Of a stretch of 64,000 nucleotides of DNA, positions 8,923 through 17,507 are shown in pieces (positions within the stretch are counted from its first letter, which is position 1; each line of letters opens with the position of its first letter). The position numbers were made by a program, and so were the translations under genes. The stretch lies in NCBI RefSeq assembly GCF_947496385.1, contig NZ_CANMCP010000006.1:124001-188000 (forward strand). The letters are read 5' to 3'. This DNA comes from an uncultured Croceicoccus sp. GTDB taxonomy: Bacteria; Pseudomonadota; Alphaproteobacteria; Sphingomonadales; Sphingomonadaceae. Under the pieces are notes generated by a model that saw nothing but the letters and a program-made list of their open reading frames with translations, ran no database searches and had not been told where the DNA came from.

Positions 8923-9798
8923 ATGTCTACCACTTTTCAGATCGACACCTCGACCAGTCGGGCGACGCCGACGCCGGCGCCGATGAAACGGCTCACCGTG
9001 CCCAAGATCACTCGGCGCAAGCAGGACGGAGAGACGGCGGAACCGCTCGTCATGCTCACCGCCTATACCGCGCGGCAGGCACAGCTGCTCGATCCGCATT
9101 GCGACATGCTGCTGGTCGGCGATTCGCTGGGGCAGGTGATTTACGGCCTGCCATCGACGCTGGCCGTGACGATGGACATGATGTGCGCCCATGGTGCCGC
9201 CGTCGTGCGCGGATCGTATCACGCGCTGGTCGTGGTCGACATGCCGTTCGGCAGTTACGAGACATCGCCCCAGCAGGCTTTCGAAAATGCGAGCCGCATC
9301 ATGGCCGAAACCGGCGCCGCCGCGGTCAAGCTCGAAGGGGGGACGGCCATGGCCGAGACCATCGCGTTCCTTTCGGCGCGGGGCATTCCGGTCATGGCGC
9401 ATGTCGGGCTGACCCCGCAGGCGGTCAATGCGCTGGGCGGGTACATGGCCCGTGGTCGAAGCGAGGCCGAACATGCGAAGATCATTGCCGATGGCCGCGC
9501 CGTTGCCGAGGCCGGCGCCTTTGCCGTCGTCGCCGAAGGGGTGGTGGAGGATATCGCCATCGCGCTCACCACGGCGGTCGCGGTCCCTGTCATCGGGATC
9601 GGCGCATCGGCACGGTGCGACGGGCAGGTTCTCGTCACCGAAGACATGCTCGGCATGTTCGAACGGGTGCCACGCTTTGTGAAGAAATACGGCGACATCG
9701 CTGAATTCATTTCGGAAAAGGCGTCCGAATACGCCCGCGATGTGCGCGCCCGCGAATTTCCGGGACCGGAACAGATCTATCCCGCAAAGGCGGATTGA
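8923..9798 (+). CDS. panB: 3-methyl-2-oxobutanoate hydroxymethyltransferase
   Basis: A 291-residue ketopantoate hydroxymethyltransferase, which adds a one-carbon unit from methylene-tetrahydrofolate to 2-oxoisovalerate in pantothenate (coenzyme A) synthesis. Visible family motifs are [27 protein letters not shown] (Mg-binding Asp), [26 protein letters not shown] and [16 protein letters not shown]. The first 30 or so residues are an extra Thr/Pro-rich stretch compared with the usual start. The ORF is open far upstream, but all of that is antisense to the transporter. panC is not adjacent. Confidence 0.93.
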   Translation: MSTTFQIDTSTSRATPTPAPMKRLTVPKITRRKQDGETAEPLVMLTAYTARQAQLLDPHCDMLLVGDSLGQVIYGLPSTLAVTMDMMCAHGAAVVRGSYHALVVVDMPFGSYETSPQQAFENASRIMAETGAAAVKLEGGTAMAETIAFLSARGIPVMAHVGLTPQAVNALGGYMARGRSEAEHAKIIADGRAVAEAGAFAVVAEGVVEDIAIALTTAVAVPVIGIGASARCDGQVLVTEDMLGMFERVPRFVKKYGDIAEFISEKASEYARDVRAREFPGPEQIYPAKAD

Positions 9799-9858
9799 AC
9801 GCCCGGCCGCGCGCCGATCCTGCGCCCTTATCGCAACGCTTATTCAGGTTGAACCGTC

Positions 9859-10953
9859 TTGCAGACACTCCTTGCCCATTACAAAGGCTCGTTCCTTTTC
9901 ACCTTCGTGGCGCTGGCGCTTTCCGTATGGCTCGGATTTGCGCAGGGCGATGGGGTGTCGGGCATGCTTTCGGTCCTGTGGATCGTGGTCGTGCTCTCGA
10001 TCCTCGAAATATCGCTGTCGTTCGACAATGCGGTCGTTAATGCCACGGTCCTGCGCGACATGGACGAAAAATGGCAGCGACGCTTCCTCACCTGGGGCAT
10101 CGCGATCGCGGTGTTCGGCATGCGCATCGTGTTTCCGCTCGCCATCGTGGCGATCGCGGCCAGCATCGGCCCGATCGAGGCGTTGAACCTGTCGCTGAAC
10201 GATCCGGAAACCTATGAGGCGCTGGTATCCGATGCGCATATCGGCATCGCCGGTTTCGGGGGCGCGTTCCTCACCATGGTGGGGCTGAAATTCTTTTTCG
10301 ATGCGGACAAGGAAGTCCACTGGATCAGTGTGATAGAACGCTTTCTTGCAAAGGTTTCGAATATCGATGCGGCGGCTATCGCGGTCCTCGTGCTGGCGCT
10401 CTATCTCATATCGCTGGCGCTTCCCGATGCCGAGGCACTGACCTTCCTGACATCGGGCATGCTGGGCCTGCTGACCTATATCGTGGTCGAGGCGATCGGC
10501 ACGCTGCTCGACATGGCGGACAACAACGCCGCATCCGGCGCCGCGCGGTCCGGGCTCGGCGGGTTCCTCTATCTCGAGGTGCTCGATGCCAGCTTCAGCT
10601 TTGACGGGGTCATCGGGGCGTTCGCGCTGACCAACAACATGCTCATCATCGCGCTGGGCCTGTCGATCGGCGCGATGTTCGTGCGTTCGATGACCATTCA
10701 CCTGGTACGGGCGGGCACGCTTTCGCAATATCGCTATCTCGAACATGGGGCGTTCTGGGCGATTATCGTGCTGGGCGCGATCATGCTGGCATCCGCGGTC
10801 GTGCATATCCCAGAAACGATCACCGGGCTGATCGGCGCGACGCTGATCGGGTTGTCGCTGTTCTGGTCGATCCGCCATGCGCGCAAGCATCCCGAGGACG
10901 CCGCGGAGGCCAATGCCGAGGCCGGACCGTCCGGCGGGCCGGTTTCCTCCTGA
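9859..10953 (+). CDS. DUF475 / TerC-like integral membrane protein
   Basis: A 364-residue membrane protein with about eight hydrophobic helices. Two halves carry matching acidic signatures, LEISLSFDNAVVNA near residue 50 and LEVLDASFSFDGVIGAFA near residue 240, the pattern of the DUF475/TerC group in which paired Asp residues in the membrane are thought to handle metal ions. The start is TTG at 9859, with aggtt about 8 bases upstream; no closer ATG or GTG fits. The C-terminus is an acidic tail. A GC hairpin follows the stop. Function inferred only as possible ion export or metal-linked membrane homeostasis. Confidence 0.75.
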   Translation: MQTLLAHYKGSFLFTFVALALSVWLGFAQGDGVSGMLSVLWIVVVLSILEISLSFDNAVVNATVLRDMDEKWQRRFLTWGIAIAVFGMRIVFPLAIVAIAASIGPIEALNLSLNDPETYEALVSDAHIGIAGFGGAFLTMVGLKFFFDADKEVHWISVIERFLAKVSNIDAAAIAVLVLALYLISLALPDAEALTFLTSGMLGLLTYIVVEAIGTLLDMADNNAASGAARSGLGGFLYLEVLDASFSFDGVIGAFALTNNMLIIALGLSIGAMFVRSMTIHLVRAGTLSQYRYLEHGAFWAIIVLGAIMLASAVVHIPETITGLIGATLIGLSLFWSIRHARKHPEDAAEANAEAGPSGGPVSS

Positions 10954-10962
10954 TCCGCGTCC

Positions 10963-10989
10963 GGACCCGCCGCACATTACGGCGGGTCC
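10963..10989. terminator. GC-rich hairpin, probable terminator without T-run
   Basis: A perfect 10-bp inverted repeat, ggacccgccg / cggcgggtcc, with a 7-base loop lies between the convergent DUF475 gene and the small membrane-protein gene. There is no poly-T tract on either side, so termination efficiency is uncertain. Confidence 0.55.
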
Positions 10990-11006
10990 ATCGGCGGTCT
11001 GGACGT

Positions 11007-11288
11007 TCAGTTGCCCAGATTGTCCGCTGCATCGTTGGCCGCATCGCCCACGCTTTGCGCGGCATTGCCCACATCGCCGGCGGCCTCGGCAATGGCGTTG
11101 TCCTTGGCGACTTCGGCCCCGCTCCCCTGCATCAGGAAAAACCCGCCGACCAGCACGGCCAGAAGAAGCACCGCGAAGATCGCCCAGCCGGCCCCGCCGG
11201 ATTTGCGGGGGCTGTCGTGATAGACTTCGGTATGGGTATGCGTGTTGCCTTCGGGCGTGCGGGTTTCGGTGACGCGTTCTTCGACCAT
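11007..11288 (-). CDS. Small single-pass membrane protein, hypothetical
   Basis: A 93-residue protein with a strong Shine-Dalgarno (aaggagg 5 bases before ATG 11288). The first 35 residues are hydrophilic and rich in Thr/His/Glu; residues about 36-55 (WAIFAVLLLAVLVGGFFLM) form one transmembrane helix; the rest is an Ala/Asn/Asp-rich repeat (AxxAGDVGNAAQSVGDAAND) likely to form an amphipathic helix outside the membrane. I do not recognise a named family. It faces away from the DNA-binding protein at 11407 and may share its promoter region. Confidence 0.7.
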   Translation of the reverse strand: MVEERVTETRTPEGNTHTHTEVYHDSPRKSGGAGWAIFAVLLLAVLVGGFFLMQGSGAEVAKDNAIAEAAGDVGNAAQSVGDAANDAADNLGN

Positions 11289-11406
11289 GGCGGCCTCCTT
11301 GTTTATCCAGTCGTTGAAAACTCCGGATAGGAGGTTTCCGTTCCGCGCGGAGGCGGCGGCGCGGAATTTCGTTGCACTCGTCGCCTGTTCGTCGGACAAG
11401 CACCGG

Positions 11407-12033
11407 ATGGAGGTCGCCCCGGACATTCTTGCCGACACCACCGCGCCGGAGCGTGAGGAATGGGTCGCCGCGATGGCTGCCCTTCCCGCCATTCCCGTCC
11501 CGGCGACGCTGTCCTGCGTGAGCCTGTCCCTCCCCGACGCGCCACAGCGGATTGCCGCGCGGCGCAGCGAGGGACGCATCGTCCTCGCGCTCGCCACCGC
11601 GGCGCAGATCCGGGAGCGTGAGGACGCGCTAGAGCAGGGGGTCGACGAATTTCTGCAGAGCGGGCCCGTCGAACCGGCCGATCTGCGTGCGCGGCTGCGT
11701 TTCCTGGAAAACGGGGCGGCACGGCCGGACGGCGTCGAATTCCGTCCGCCGGCAACCGTTCGGATCGACGGGCGCGATGTCGTGTTACGGGAGCGTGGCG
11801 CGGGCGTGTTCGCGCTTTTATGGGCGGCGCGGGGCGGGTTCGTGACGCATGAAACGCTGCTCGCGCAGACATGGGGCGAACATGCGGCGGGACGGCGTGA
11901 ATATCTGCGCGTGGCGATCGGGCACATGCGGCATGCGCTGGAACCGGAACCCGATCTGCCGCGCTATATCCTCAGCGAACCGGGCGTCGGATACCGGCTG
12001 GGCGATGGAACGCCGCGCCATACCATCGCGTAA
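11407..12033 (+). CDS. OmpR/PhoB-type winged-helix DNA-binding protein
   Basis: The C-terminal 95 or so residues are a winged-helix transcriptional-regulator domain: VRIDGRDVVLRERGAGVFALLW, GGFVTHETLLAQTWG, LRVAIGHMRHALEP and YILSEPGVGYRL. The N-terminal ~105 residues occupy the place of a receiver domain but lack the acidic pocket and the usual phosphoacceptor and Lys sites, so it is probably a degenerate receiver. ATG 11407 gives 208 residues; the frame is open upstream and a beta-strand-like VALVACSS just before this ATG suggests the true start may lie further upstream, though no good start codon stands out. No histidine kinase is nearby. Confidence 0.72.
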   Translation: MEVAPDILADTTAPEREEWVAAMAALPAIPVPATLSCVSLSLPDAPQRIAARRSEGRIVLALATAAQIREREDALEQGVDEFLQSGPVEPADLRARLRFLENGAARPDGVEFRPPATVRIDGRDVVLRERGAGVFALLWAARGGFVTHETLLAQTWGEHAAGRREYLRVAIGHMRHALEPEPDLPRYILSEPGVGYRLGDGTPRHTIA

Positions 12034-12038
12034 TCTCG

Positions 12039-13832
12039 CTACATCCCGTAGAATATGACCAGCAGGATCGAGAGCGTCGTCGCCATCAACAGCACGAGCG
12101 GCACGCCGGTCCGAAGGTAATCGGCAAAGTCGTAGCCCCCCTCCTCCATGATAAGCATGTTGGTCTGATACGCGATCGGCGTCGCATAGCACAGATTGCA
12201 CCCGAACAGCACGGCGAGGATCAGCGGCTCCTGCGGGAGGTCCAGCGTGTTGGCGATGTTGAAGGCGATCGGCGTGCCGACGGTGGCCGCCGCCGCGTTC
12301 GACGCGAAATTGGTGAGCAGCGTCACGAACAGCATGATCGCGACCAGCACGCCGGCCGCCGGCAGATATTGCAAGCCCGCCGACATTACGAGGCCGAGCC
12401 ATTCGGCCGCCCCGCTTTCGAGGATGATGCGCCCGATCGCGATGCTCGCCGCGACGAGCACGATGACATTGGCGGACAGGGCGCGCCCAACCCGGTCGAA
12501 CTTCACGCAGCCGGTCACGAACATCGCGATCGCGCCGCCCAGCGCCGACACCGCGATGGGCCAGAGCCCGATGCTCGCCGACAGAACCGCGCCCAGCATG
12601 ATCGCCGCGGCCAGCACCGCCTTCGACCGGCGGGGCACTTCCTTCGCCCCTTCGAGCAGGAGCAGCTGATCCGTCTCGGCAAATTCCTCAATTTCGGCGA
12701 GCGATCCCATGACGAGCAGCACGTCGCCGACCTTGAGCGTCAGTTCCGAATATTCGTGGCGGCCGCGGTCGTCGGATTTATTCTGCTGATGAATGCCGAG
12801 TACGGCGACGCCGAATTGCCCCGCCACGCCGGACGACGGAATGGTCAGCCCGACGAGCCGCGATTCGGCGGTAATCGCCATTTCGACGACCACCACGTCG
12901 AGCCTTTGGCGGCGCGCGGCGGCGCGGATGCGTTCGACCACCCACGCCGGCGCGACCCGCCCCTTGAACACGCGCATCGCCTCTTCGAGGGCGCGATGCG
13001 TGCCGCTTACGGGAATGCGCGAACTCGCCGTGATCTGCCGGTCCTGCGGTCCTTCGAAGGCGAAACCTTCGGGCAGGCGATCGGCGAGGTCGTTCGGCGT
13101 CATGCCGATCAGCTCATTGTCCTCGTCAATGCGCAGCGTCGCGGAAAACCGCCGTTTCGTGCGCATCGCGGTCAGGCCGTTGTCCGGCAGGAGCTTCGGC
13201 ATCACCAGCCAGAGATAGGGAATCGCCACCAAAGCGGCGAGCAGAACGATCGGCGTGAAATCGAACACGCGCAGCGGCGGCATGCCCAGATCCTCGGCAA
13301 TGGACACGACGAGCAGGTTGGTCGACGTACCGATCGTCGTCGCCATCCCACCGATCAGCACCGCGGCGTTGAGCGGGATCAGCGTTTTGGACGCGGGCAT
13401 CGCGCCGCGTTCGGCCAGCTGCACGAACACCGGGAGCAGGAGCACCAGCACCGGCGTGTCGTTGACCATCATCGACAGCCCCATCGCCAGCATCAGCGAC
13501 ACCAGCATGCCGATGCGCGGATTGAACTTCCACACCCGGTCGAGGAACAGCGTCGCCGGCTCCAGCGCGCCCGTGACCACCAGCCCCCGGCCCATGATCA
13601 TCAGCGCGCAGATGGTGATGAGCGCCGGGTGGCCGAAACCGCTGAACGCGACGGCAAGCCCGGCATTGCGGTCGATGGAATCAAGCGGCCAGAAATAGAG
13701 GCCCAGCGCGATGATCGCGATGGTGACGAGGCTGACGATTTCGGTCTTGATCCGCCCGCGCGCAAAGGCAACGAACATCGCGATCGTCAGCGCCATCGCG
13801 GCAGCGGCGTGATAGGACGGCAAGCCCGGCAT
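12039..13832 (-). CDS. SLC13-family permease with central TrkA-C domains
   Basis: A 597-residue transporter of the DASS/SLC13 group. The N-terminal membrane half contains MVNDTPVLVLLLPVF and GGMATTIGTSTNLLVV, the paired SNT-like sodium and substrate motif. Residues about 210-390 are a soluble insertion with two RCK_C/TrkA-C modules (LVGLTIPSSGVAGQFGVAVL and LKVGDVLLVMGSLAEIEEF). The C-terminal membrane half repeats with TNFASNAAAATVGTPIAF. Proteins of this layout move sulfate, dicarboxylates or other anions with Na+. Start at 13832; the C-terminus converges on the winged-helix gene with a 5-bp gap. Confidence 0.85.
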   Translation of the reverse strand: MPGLPSYHAAAAMALTIAMFVAFARGRIKTEIVSLVTIAIIALGLYFWPLDSIDRNAGLAVAFSGFGHPALITICALMIMGRGLVVTGALEPATLFLDRVWKFNPRIGMLVSLMLAMGLSMMVNDTPVLVLLLPVFVQLAERGAMPASKTLIPLNAAVLIGGMATTIGTSTNLLVVSIAEDLGMPPLRVFDFTPIVLLAALVAIPYLWLVMPKLLPDNGLTAMRTKRRFSATLRIDEDNELIGMTPNDLADRLPEGFAFEGPQDRQITASSRIPVSGTHRALEEAMRVFKGRVAPAWVVERIRAAARRQRLDVVVVEMAITAESRLVGLTIPSSGVAGQFGVAVLGIHQQNKSDDRGRHEYSELTLKVGDVLLVMGSLAEIEEFAETDQLLLLEGAKEVPRRSKAVLAAAIMLGAVLSASIGLWPIAVSALGGAIAMFVTGCVKFDRVGRALSANVIVLVAASIAIGRIILESGAAEWLGLVMSAGLQYLPAAGVLVAIMLFVTLLTNFASNAAAATVGTPIAFNIANTLDLPQEPLILAVLFGCNLCYATPIAYQTNMLIMEEGGYDFADYLRTGVPLVLLMATTLSILLVIFYGM

Positions 13833-13919
13833 AGACCAAAAGTCCTAACACCCTGCGAGACAGAGCGCCATATGGCGCGTCAATCCGCCCACCGGGGCGA
13901 CGTTCGCCTTTACATGAAA

Positions 13920-14003
13920 TGGTGCCCCTGGCCCGACTCGAACGGGCACGTCTTGCGACAAACGATTTTGAGTCGTTCGCGTCTACCATTCCGCCACAGG
14001 GGC
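13920..14003 (-). tRNA. tRNA-Leu (CAA)
   Basis: Read on the minus strand: acceptor GCCCCTG pairs with CAGGGGC, A73 and an encoded CCA (13920-13922). The anticodon stem AACGA/TCGTT encloses the loop CTCAAAA, giving anticodon CAA for UUG. A long variable arm of the class II type, TGGCGGAATGGTAGACGC in the D region and GTTCGAGTC in the T arm all fit tRNA-Leu. Confidence 0.95.
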
Positions 14004-14059
14004 ACAGCCGCCCGGTCACAGGCGACGCTCCCCGGCCTTAGCCGGGAGGGCTGCGCGCA

Positions 14060-14881
14060 TCAATCCCCCTTGAGTGCGCCCACGAGAAGCTTGTGAAGCC
14101 GCGAATGAACCGCGTCATTACCGGCAAGCACCGTCTTGTCGCAGACCGGAAGGGAGCGCCCCTTCCAGTCGGACACAAAACCGCCTGCCTCGCGAATGAG
14201 CAGGCACCCGGCGGCAGTGTCCCACGGGCTGAGATCGCTTTCCCAGAACCCTTCGTAACGGCCCGCAGCCACCCATGCGAGATCGAGCGAGGCCGCACCG
14301 AACCTGCGCAACCCGGCCACGCGCGGGCCGATGGCGTTCGCGATTTTCGACCATTCCGTGAAATTGCCATGCCCGCCATAGGGCGTGCCCGTCGCGATCA
14401 GCGAATCGGCAAGATCCCGTCGCGCCGACACGCGCAGCCGCGCATCGTGGAGCCACGCTCCGCGCGATTTTTCGGCCCAGAAGCTTTCGTCCGTGATCGG
14501 CTGATAGACGAGCGCGGCGGTGACCTCGCCCCAACCGCTGCGGTCGAGCTTGGGCTCCTGCACCGCGATCGAAATCGCGAAATGCGGCATGCCGTGGAGA
14601 AAGTTGGTCGTCCCGTCGAGCGGATCGATGATGAAGCGCGGCTTGTCCTCGTCGCCGTCGATCGTGCCGCCTTCCTCCATGAGAAAGCCCCAGCCCGGCC
14701 GTGCGGCGCGCAATTCGTCCCACAACGTGCGTTCGGCGGCGCGGTCCGCCTTCGACACGAAATCGGCGGGCCCCTTGCGGCTGACCTGAAGGTGTTCGAC
14801 CTCGCCGAAATCGCGGCGCAGGCGCGAACCCGCCTTGCGCGCGGCGCGTTCCATGACGCGGATGATGCCGGAAAGGGCCAT
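14060..14881 (-). CDS. suhB: Inositol monophosphatase family protein
   Basis: A 273-residue Mg-dependent phosphatase. Metal-site motifs are visible: EE at residues 69-70, DPLDGTTNF at 86-94 and SPWDTAAGCLL near 218-228. Substrates of the family include inositol-1-phosphate; the bacterial SuhB group also contributes to rRNA transcription and processing. It lies between tRNA-Leu and efp on the same strand, 40 bp from efp, and may be co-transcribed with it. Confidence 0.88.
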   Translation of the reverse strand: MALSGIIRVMERAARKAGSRLRRDFGEVEHLQVSRKGPADFVSKADRAAERTLWDELRAARPGWGFLMEEGGTIDGDEDKPRFIIDPLDGTTNFLHGMPHFAISIAVQEPKLDRSGWGEVTAALVYQPITDESFWAEKSRGAWLHDARLRVSARRDLADSLIATGTPYGGHGNFTEWSKIANAIGPRVAGLRRFGAASLDLAWVAAGRYEGFWESDLSPWDTAAGCLLIREAGGFVSDWKGRSLPVCDKTVLAGNDAVHSRLHKLLVGALKGD

Positions 14882-14921
14882 TCTTCTATTCGCTTTTCAA
14901 ATCAGGGACGTAAGGGAAAGA

Positions 14922-15485
14922 TCAGCTGACCTTGCCGACATAGCTGCGCTCGTACACGTCGACGATGATGCGCGTGCCGCTTTCGATATGGGGCGGGACC
15001 ATGACGCGCACGCCATTGTCGAGCACGGCGGGCTTGTAGCTCGAAGAGGCGGTCTGCCCCTTCACCACGGCGTCGGCCTCGACGACCTCGGCCTCGACCT
15101 GTTCGGGAAGCGCGACGCTGATCGGGCGCTCGTCATACATTTCGAGCGTGACCTGCATGCCGTCCTGAAGGAAGGCCGCCGCATCGCCGAGCAGGTCGGC
15201 GGGAAGCTGAATCTGTTCGAACGTATCGGTATCCATGAAGACGAGGGTTTCATCATCGGCATACAGATACTGAAAATCCTTGAGGTCGAGGCGCACTTTC
15301 TCGACCGTGTCGGCGCTGCGGAAACGCACGTTCGTCTTGCGCCCGTCGATCAGGTTCTTCATCTCGACCTGCATGTAGGCACCGCCCTTGCCGGGCTGCG
15401 TGTGCTGAATCTTGGCGACCTTCCAGATGCCTTTTTCATATTCGAGAATATTGCCGGGGCGAATGTCGACGCCGCTGATCTTCAT
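14922..15485 (-). CDS. efp: Elongation factor P
   Basis: A 187-residue three-domain EF-P that relieves ribosome stalling at polyproline. The N-terminal KOW-like domain shows the loop PGKGGAY with Lys33, the position modified (lysylation or equivalent) in other EF-Ps. The C-terminal OB domain has [16 protein letters not shown] and [20 protein letters not shown] 15485 matches the family start ([12 protein letters not shown]); an in-frame start 24 codons upstream is unlikely. No epmA/epmB modification gene is visible in the window. Confidence 0.95.
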   Translation of the reverse strand: MKISGVDIRPGNILEYEKGIWKVAKIQHTQPGKGGAYMQVEMKNLIDGRKTNVRFRSADTVEKVRLDLKDFQYLYADDETLVFMDTDTFEQIQLPADLLGDAAAFLQDGMQVTLEMYDERPISVALPEQVEAEVVEADAVVKGQTASSSYKPAVLDNGVRVMVPPHIESGTRIIVDVYERSYVGKVS

Positions 15486-15608
15486 GAGGCTGGACCTTGA
15501 ATGGTTTGCAAAAAACTGTCGATGGTTCGGATATGTCGCGGCCCTTAGCCGGTGCAACCTCCCGGCACAAGGCGCAGCATGGATCCGCGCCCCTGCGTCA
15601 TGGCCGCA

Positions 15609-16253
15609 TCACCCCCGCGCATCGAGCCATGCGTCGACCGCGGCGAGCGCATCGGCAATCACCTGGTCCTGCGATCGGGAGGCATCGATGACGACATGCG
15701 CCGCGCGATCCGCCGCCGCCTGATCGAGGAAGGATTGCCGCACGCGTGCGTGAAATTCCTGCGTCAGCGTTTCGAAACGGTCCTCCCCGCTGCCATCGCG
15801 CGTCAGCCGTTTGCGGCTGCGCGCAAGGCCGGTCCCGGCATCGAGGTCGAGCACGACGGTCAGGTCGGGGAAAAAATCGCCGATCGTGCGGGCGTGCAAC
15901 ATGCGGATGAAATCCACCGGAAGCCCGCGCCCCGCCCCCTGATACGCGATGGTGGAGCCGACGAACCGGTCGCACACGACCCAGCGCCCGGCATCGAGCG
16001 CGGGGCGGATCGTGCGCCGCACATGTTCGATCCGCGCCGCCGTCATCAACAAAAGCTCGGACCGATCGTCCCAAGAATCGTCCGCGCCCGACAGGATCAG
16101 CGCACGGATCGCATCGCCCTGCGGCGATCCCCCCGGCTCGCGCGTGGCCACCACTTCTTTGCCGCGCTGCGTCAGATGACCGGCAAGCGCCTGCGCAAAG
16201 CCGGTCTTGCCGCACCCGTCGATCCCCTCGACCGCGATGAAGACCCCCGTCAA
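15609..16253 (-). CDS. tmk: Thymidylate kinase
   Basis: A 214-residue dTMP kinase. The P-loop EGIDGCGKT occupies residues 9-17; VVCDRFVGSTIAYQGAGRGL holds the DR motif and substrate loop, and TREPGGSPQGDAIR is the typical substrate-binding segment. It makes dTDP for DNA synthesis. Its start overlaps the stop of the upstream D,D-carboxypeptidase gene by 4 bp, so the two are translationally coupled. Confidence 0.94.
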   Translation of the reverse strand: MTGVFIAVEGIDGCGKTGFAQALAGHLTQRGKEVVATREPGGSPQGDAIRALILSGADDSWDDRSELLLMTAARIEHVRRTIRPALDAGRWVVCDRFVGSTIAYQGAGRGLPVDFIRMLHARTIGDFFPDLTVVLDLDAGTGLARSRKRLTRDGSGEDRFETLTQEFHARVRQSFLDQAAADRAAHVVIDASRSQDQVIADALAAVDAWLDARG

Positions 16254-17476
16254 TCGACCAGCCCCAGCAAACCGTTGCGCAATTGCTGCCAGCGATTGGC
16301 AGGCGCGACATCCTCCATCGCGACGAGATCCATCCGGCTCGACTTGCCGTTGCCGTTATTGACGTGCAGTTCGGCGATGCGCTCCCCCTTGCGGATGGGG
16401 GCGACGACCGGACCTTGATAAACGATGCGGACCGACGGGTTCGGCGCCTTCCCGATCGGGGTGGTGACGAAAACGGGGCGCGGCGCGGCGACCGCGACGC
16501 TGGTGTGGCTGCCGCCCTGCACCTTGACCCGGCCGATTTCCGCGTCCTTCCCGAACAATCGCGTCGTCGACCATTCGTCAAAGCCCCATTCCATGAAATC
16601 GCGCGAGATCTGCTTGCGCTCCCGCGAGGTTTCGGTGTTGCCGACCACCATGATGAGCCGTCGCCCGTCCCGCTGTGCCGACCCGACGAAGCCATAGCCC
16701 GCCTCGTTGGTGAAGCCGGTCTTCAACCCGTCCGCGCCCGCCACCGCGCCCAGGATCGGGTTGTGATGCTTTTGCGTGATGTCGTTGAAGCTGAACTCCT
16801 CCATCGCGAAATAGCGCCGGTAAAGATCGGGATGGTCGGTCAGGATCGCCTTGGTCAGCTTGGCGAGATCGCGCGCGCTGGTGTAGGTGCGCCCCTCGTC
16901 CGGCCAGCCATTGGGCGTGTTGAAATGGCTGTCGGTCATGCGCAGCTTGCGCGCCTGGGCATTCATTTCGCGGGTAAATCCGTCGACGCTGCCCGAAACC
17001 CCCTTGGCCAGCACGACGCAGCCGTCGTTCGCCGACACCGTCACGATCCCCGCGAGCAGCGTATCGATGGTGATCCGGTCGCCTGCGCGCACGAACATGG
17101 AGGAACCGCGCCGGCTCCACTGCCGCGCCGTTTCGGGATCGACCGTGATGACCTGATCGAGAGCGATGCGCCCCTCCTTCACCATTTCAAACGCGGTGTA
17201 GGCGGTCATCAGCTTCGTCAGCGAGGCGGGAATGAACCGCCGGTCGGTTTCGCGGGCGAGCAGGGTCCGGTTGGAGCCCAGATCGTACATCAGCGCGATG
17301 GGCGCACCGTCGAGGCTTTGCGGAGGGGCGGGCGCAAGCGGCGGGGCGGGCGCAACCGAGGCTGTGCCCCCTGCCCCGTCACCGCGATCCGCCTGTGCGT
17401 AAAGCAGGGGCGCGCCGCCCACCATCACGGCCGCGGTCAGGCCGAAAAGCGTTCGGCGAAGAGTCAATCCGGTCAT
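16250..17476 (-). CDS. D-alanyl-D-alanine carboxypeptidase (PBP5/6-type)
   Basis: A 408-residue penicillin-binding protein of the S11 peptidase family. An N-terminal signal peptide (TLFGLTAAVMVGGAPLLYAQA) is followed by a Pro/Ala-rich linker. The active-site triads are all present: S85-LT-K88, S148-A-N150 and K252-T-G254 (GLKTGFTNEAGYG). The C-terminal beta-domain and a final segment, NRWQQLRNGLLGLVD, resemble the amphipathic membrane anchor of PBP5/6. It trims peptidoglycan pentapeptides in the periplasm. It lies upstream of, and overlaps, tmk. Confidence 0.92.
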   Translation of the reverse strand: MTGLTLRRTLFGLTAAVMVGGAPLLYAQADRGDGAGGTASVAPAPPLAPAPPQSLDGAPIALMYDLGSNRTLLARETDRRFIPASLTKLMTAYTAFEMVKEGRIALDQVITVDPETARQWSRRGSSMFVRAGDRITIDTLLAGIVTVSANDGCVVLAKGVSGSVDGFTREMNAQARKLRMTDSHFNTPNGWPDEGRTYTSARDLAKLTKAILTDHPDLYRRYFAMEEFSFNDITQKHHNPILGAVAGADGLKTGFTNEAGYGFVGSAQRDGRRLIMVVGNTETSRERKQISRDFMEWGFDEWSTTRLFGKDAEIGRVKVQGGSHTSVAVAAPRPVFVTTPIGKAPNPSVRIVYQGPVVAPIRKGERIAELHVNNGNGKSSRMDLVAMEDVAPANRWQQLRNGLLGLVD

Positions 17477-17507
17477 GTCATCCCGTCATCAGCGCGGCGG
17501 CGTCAGA

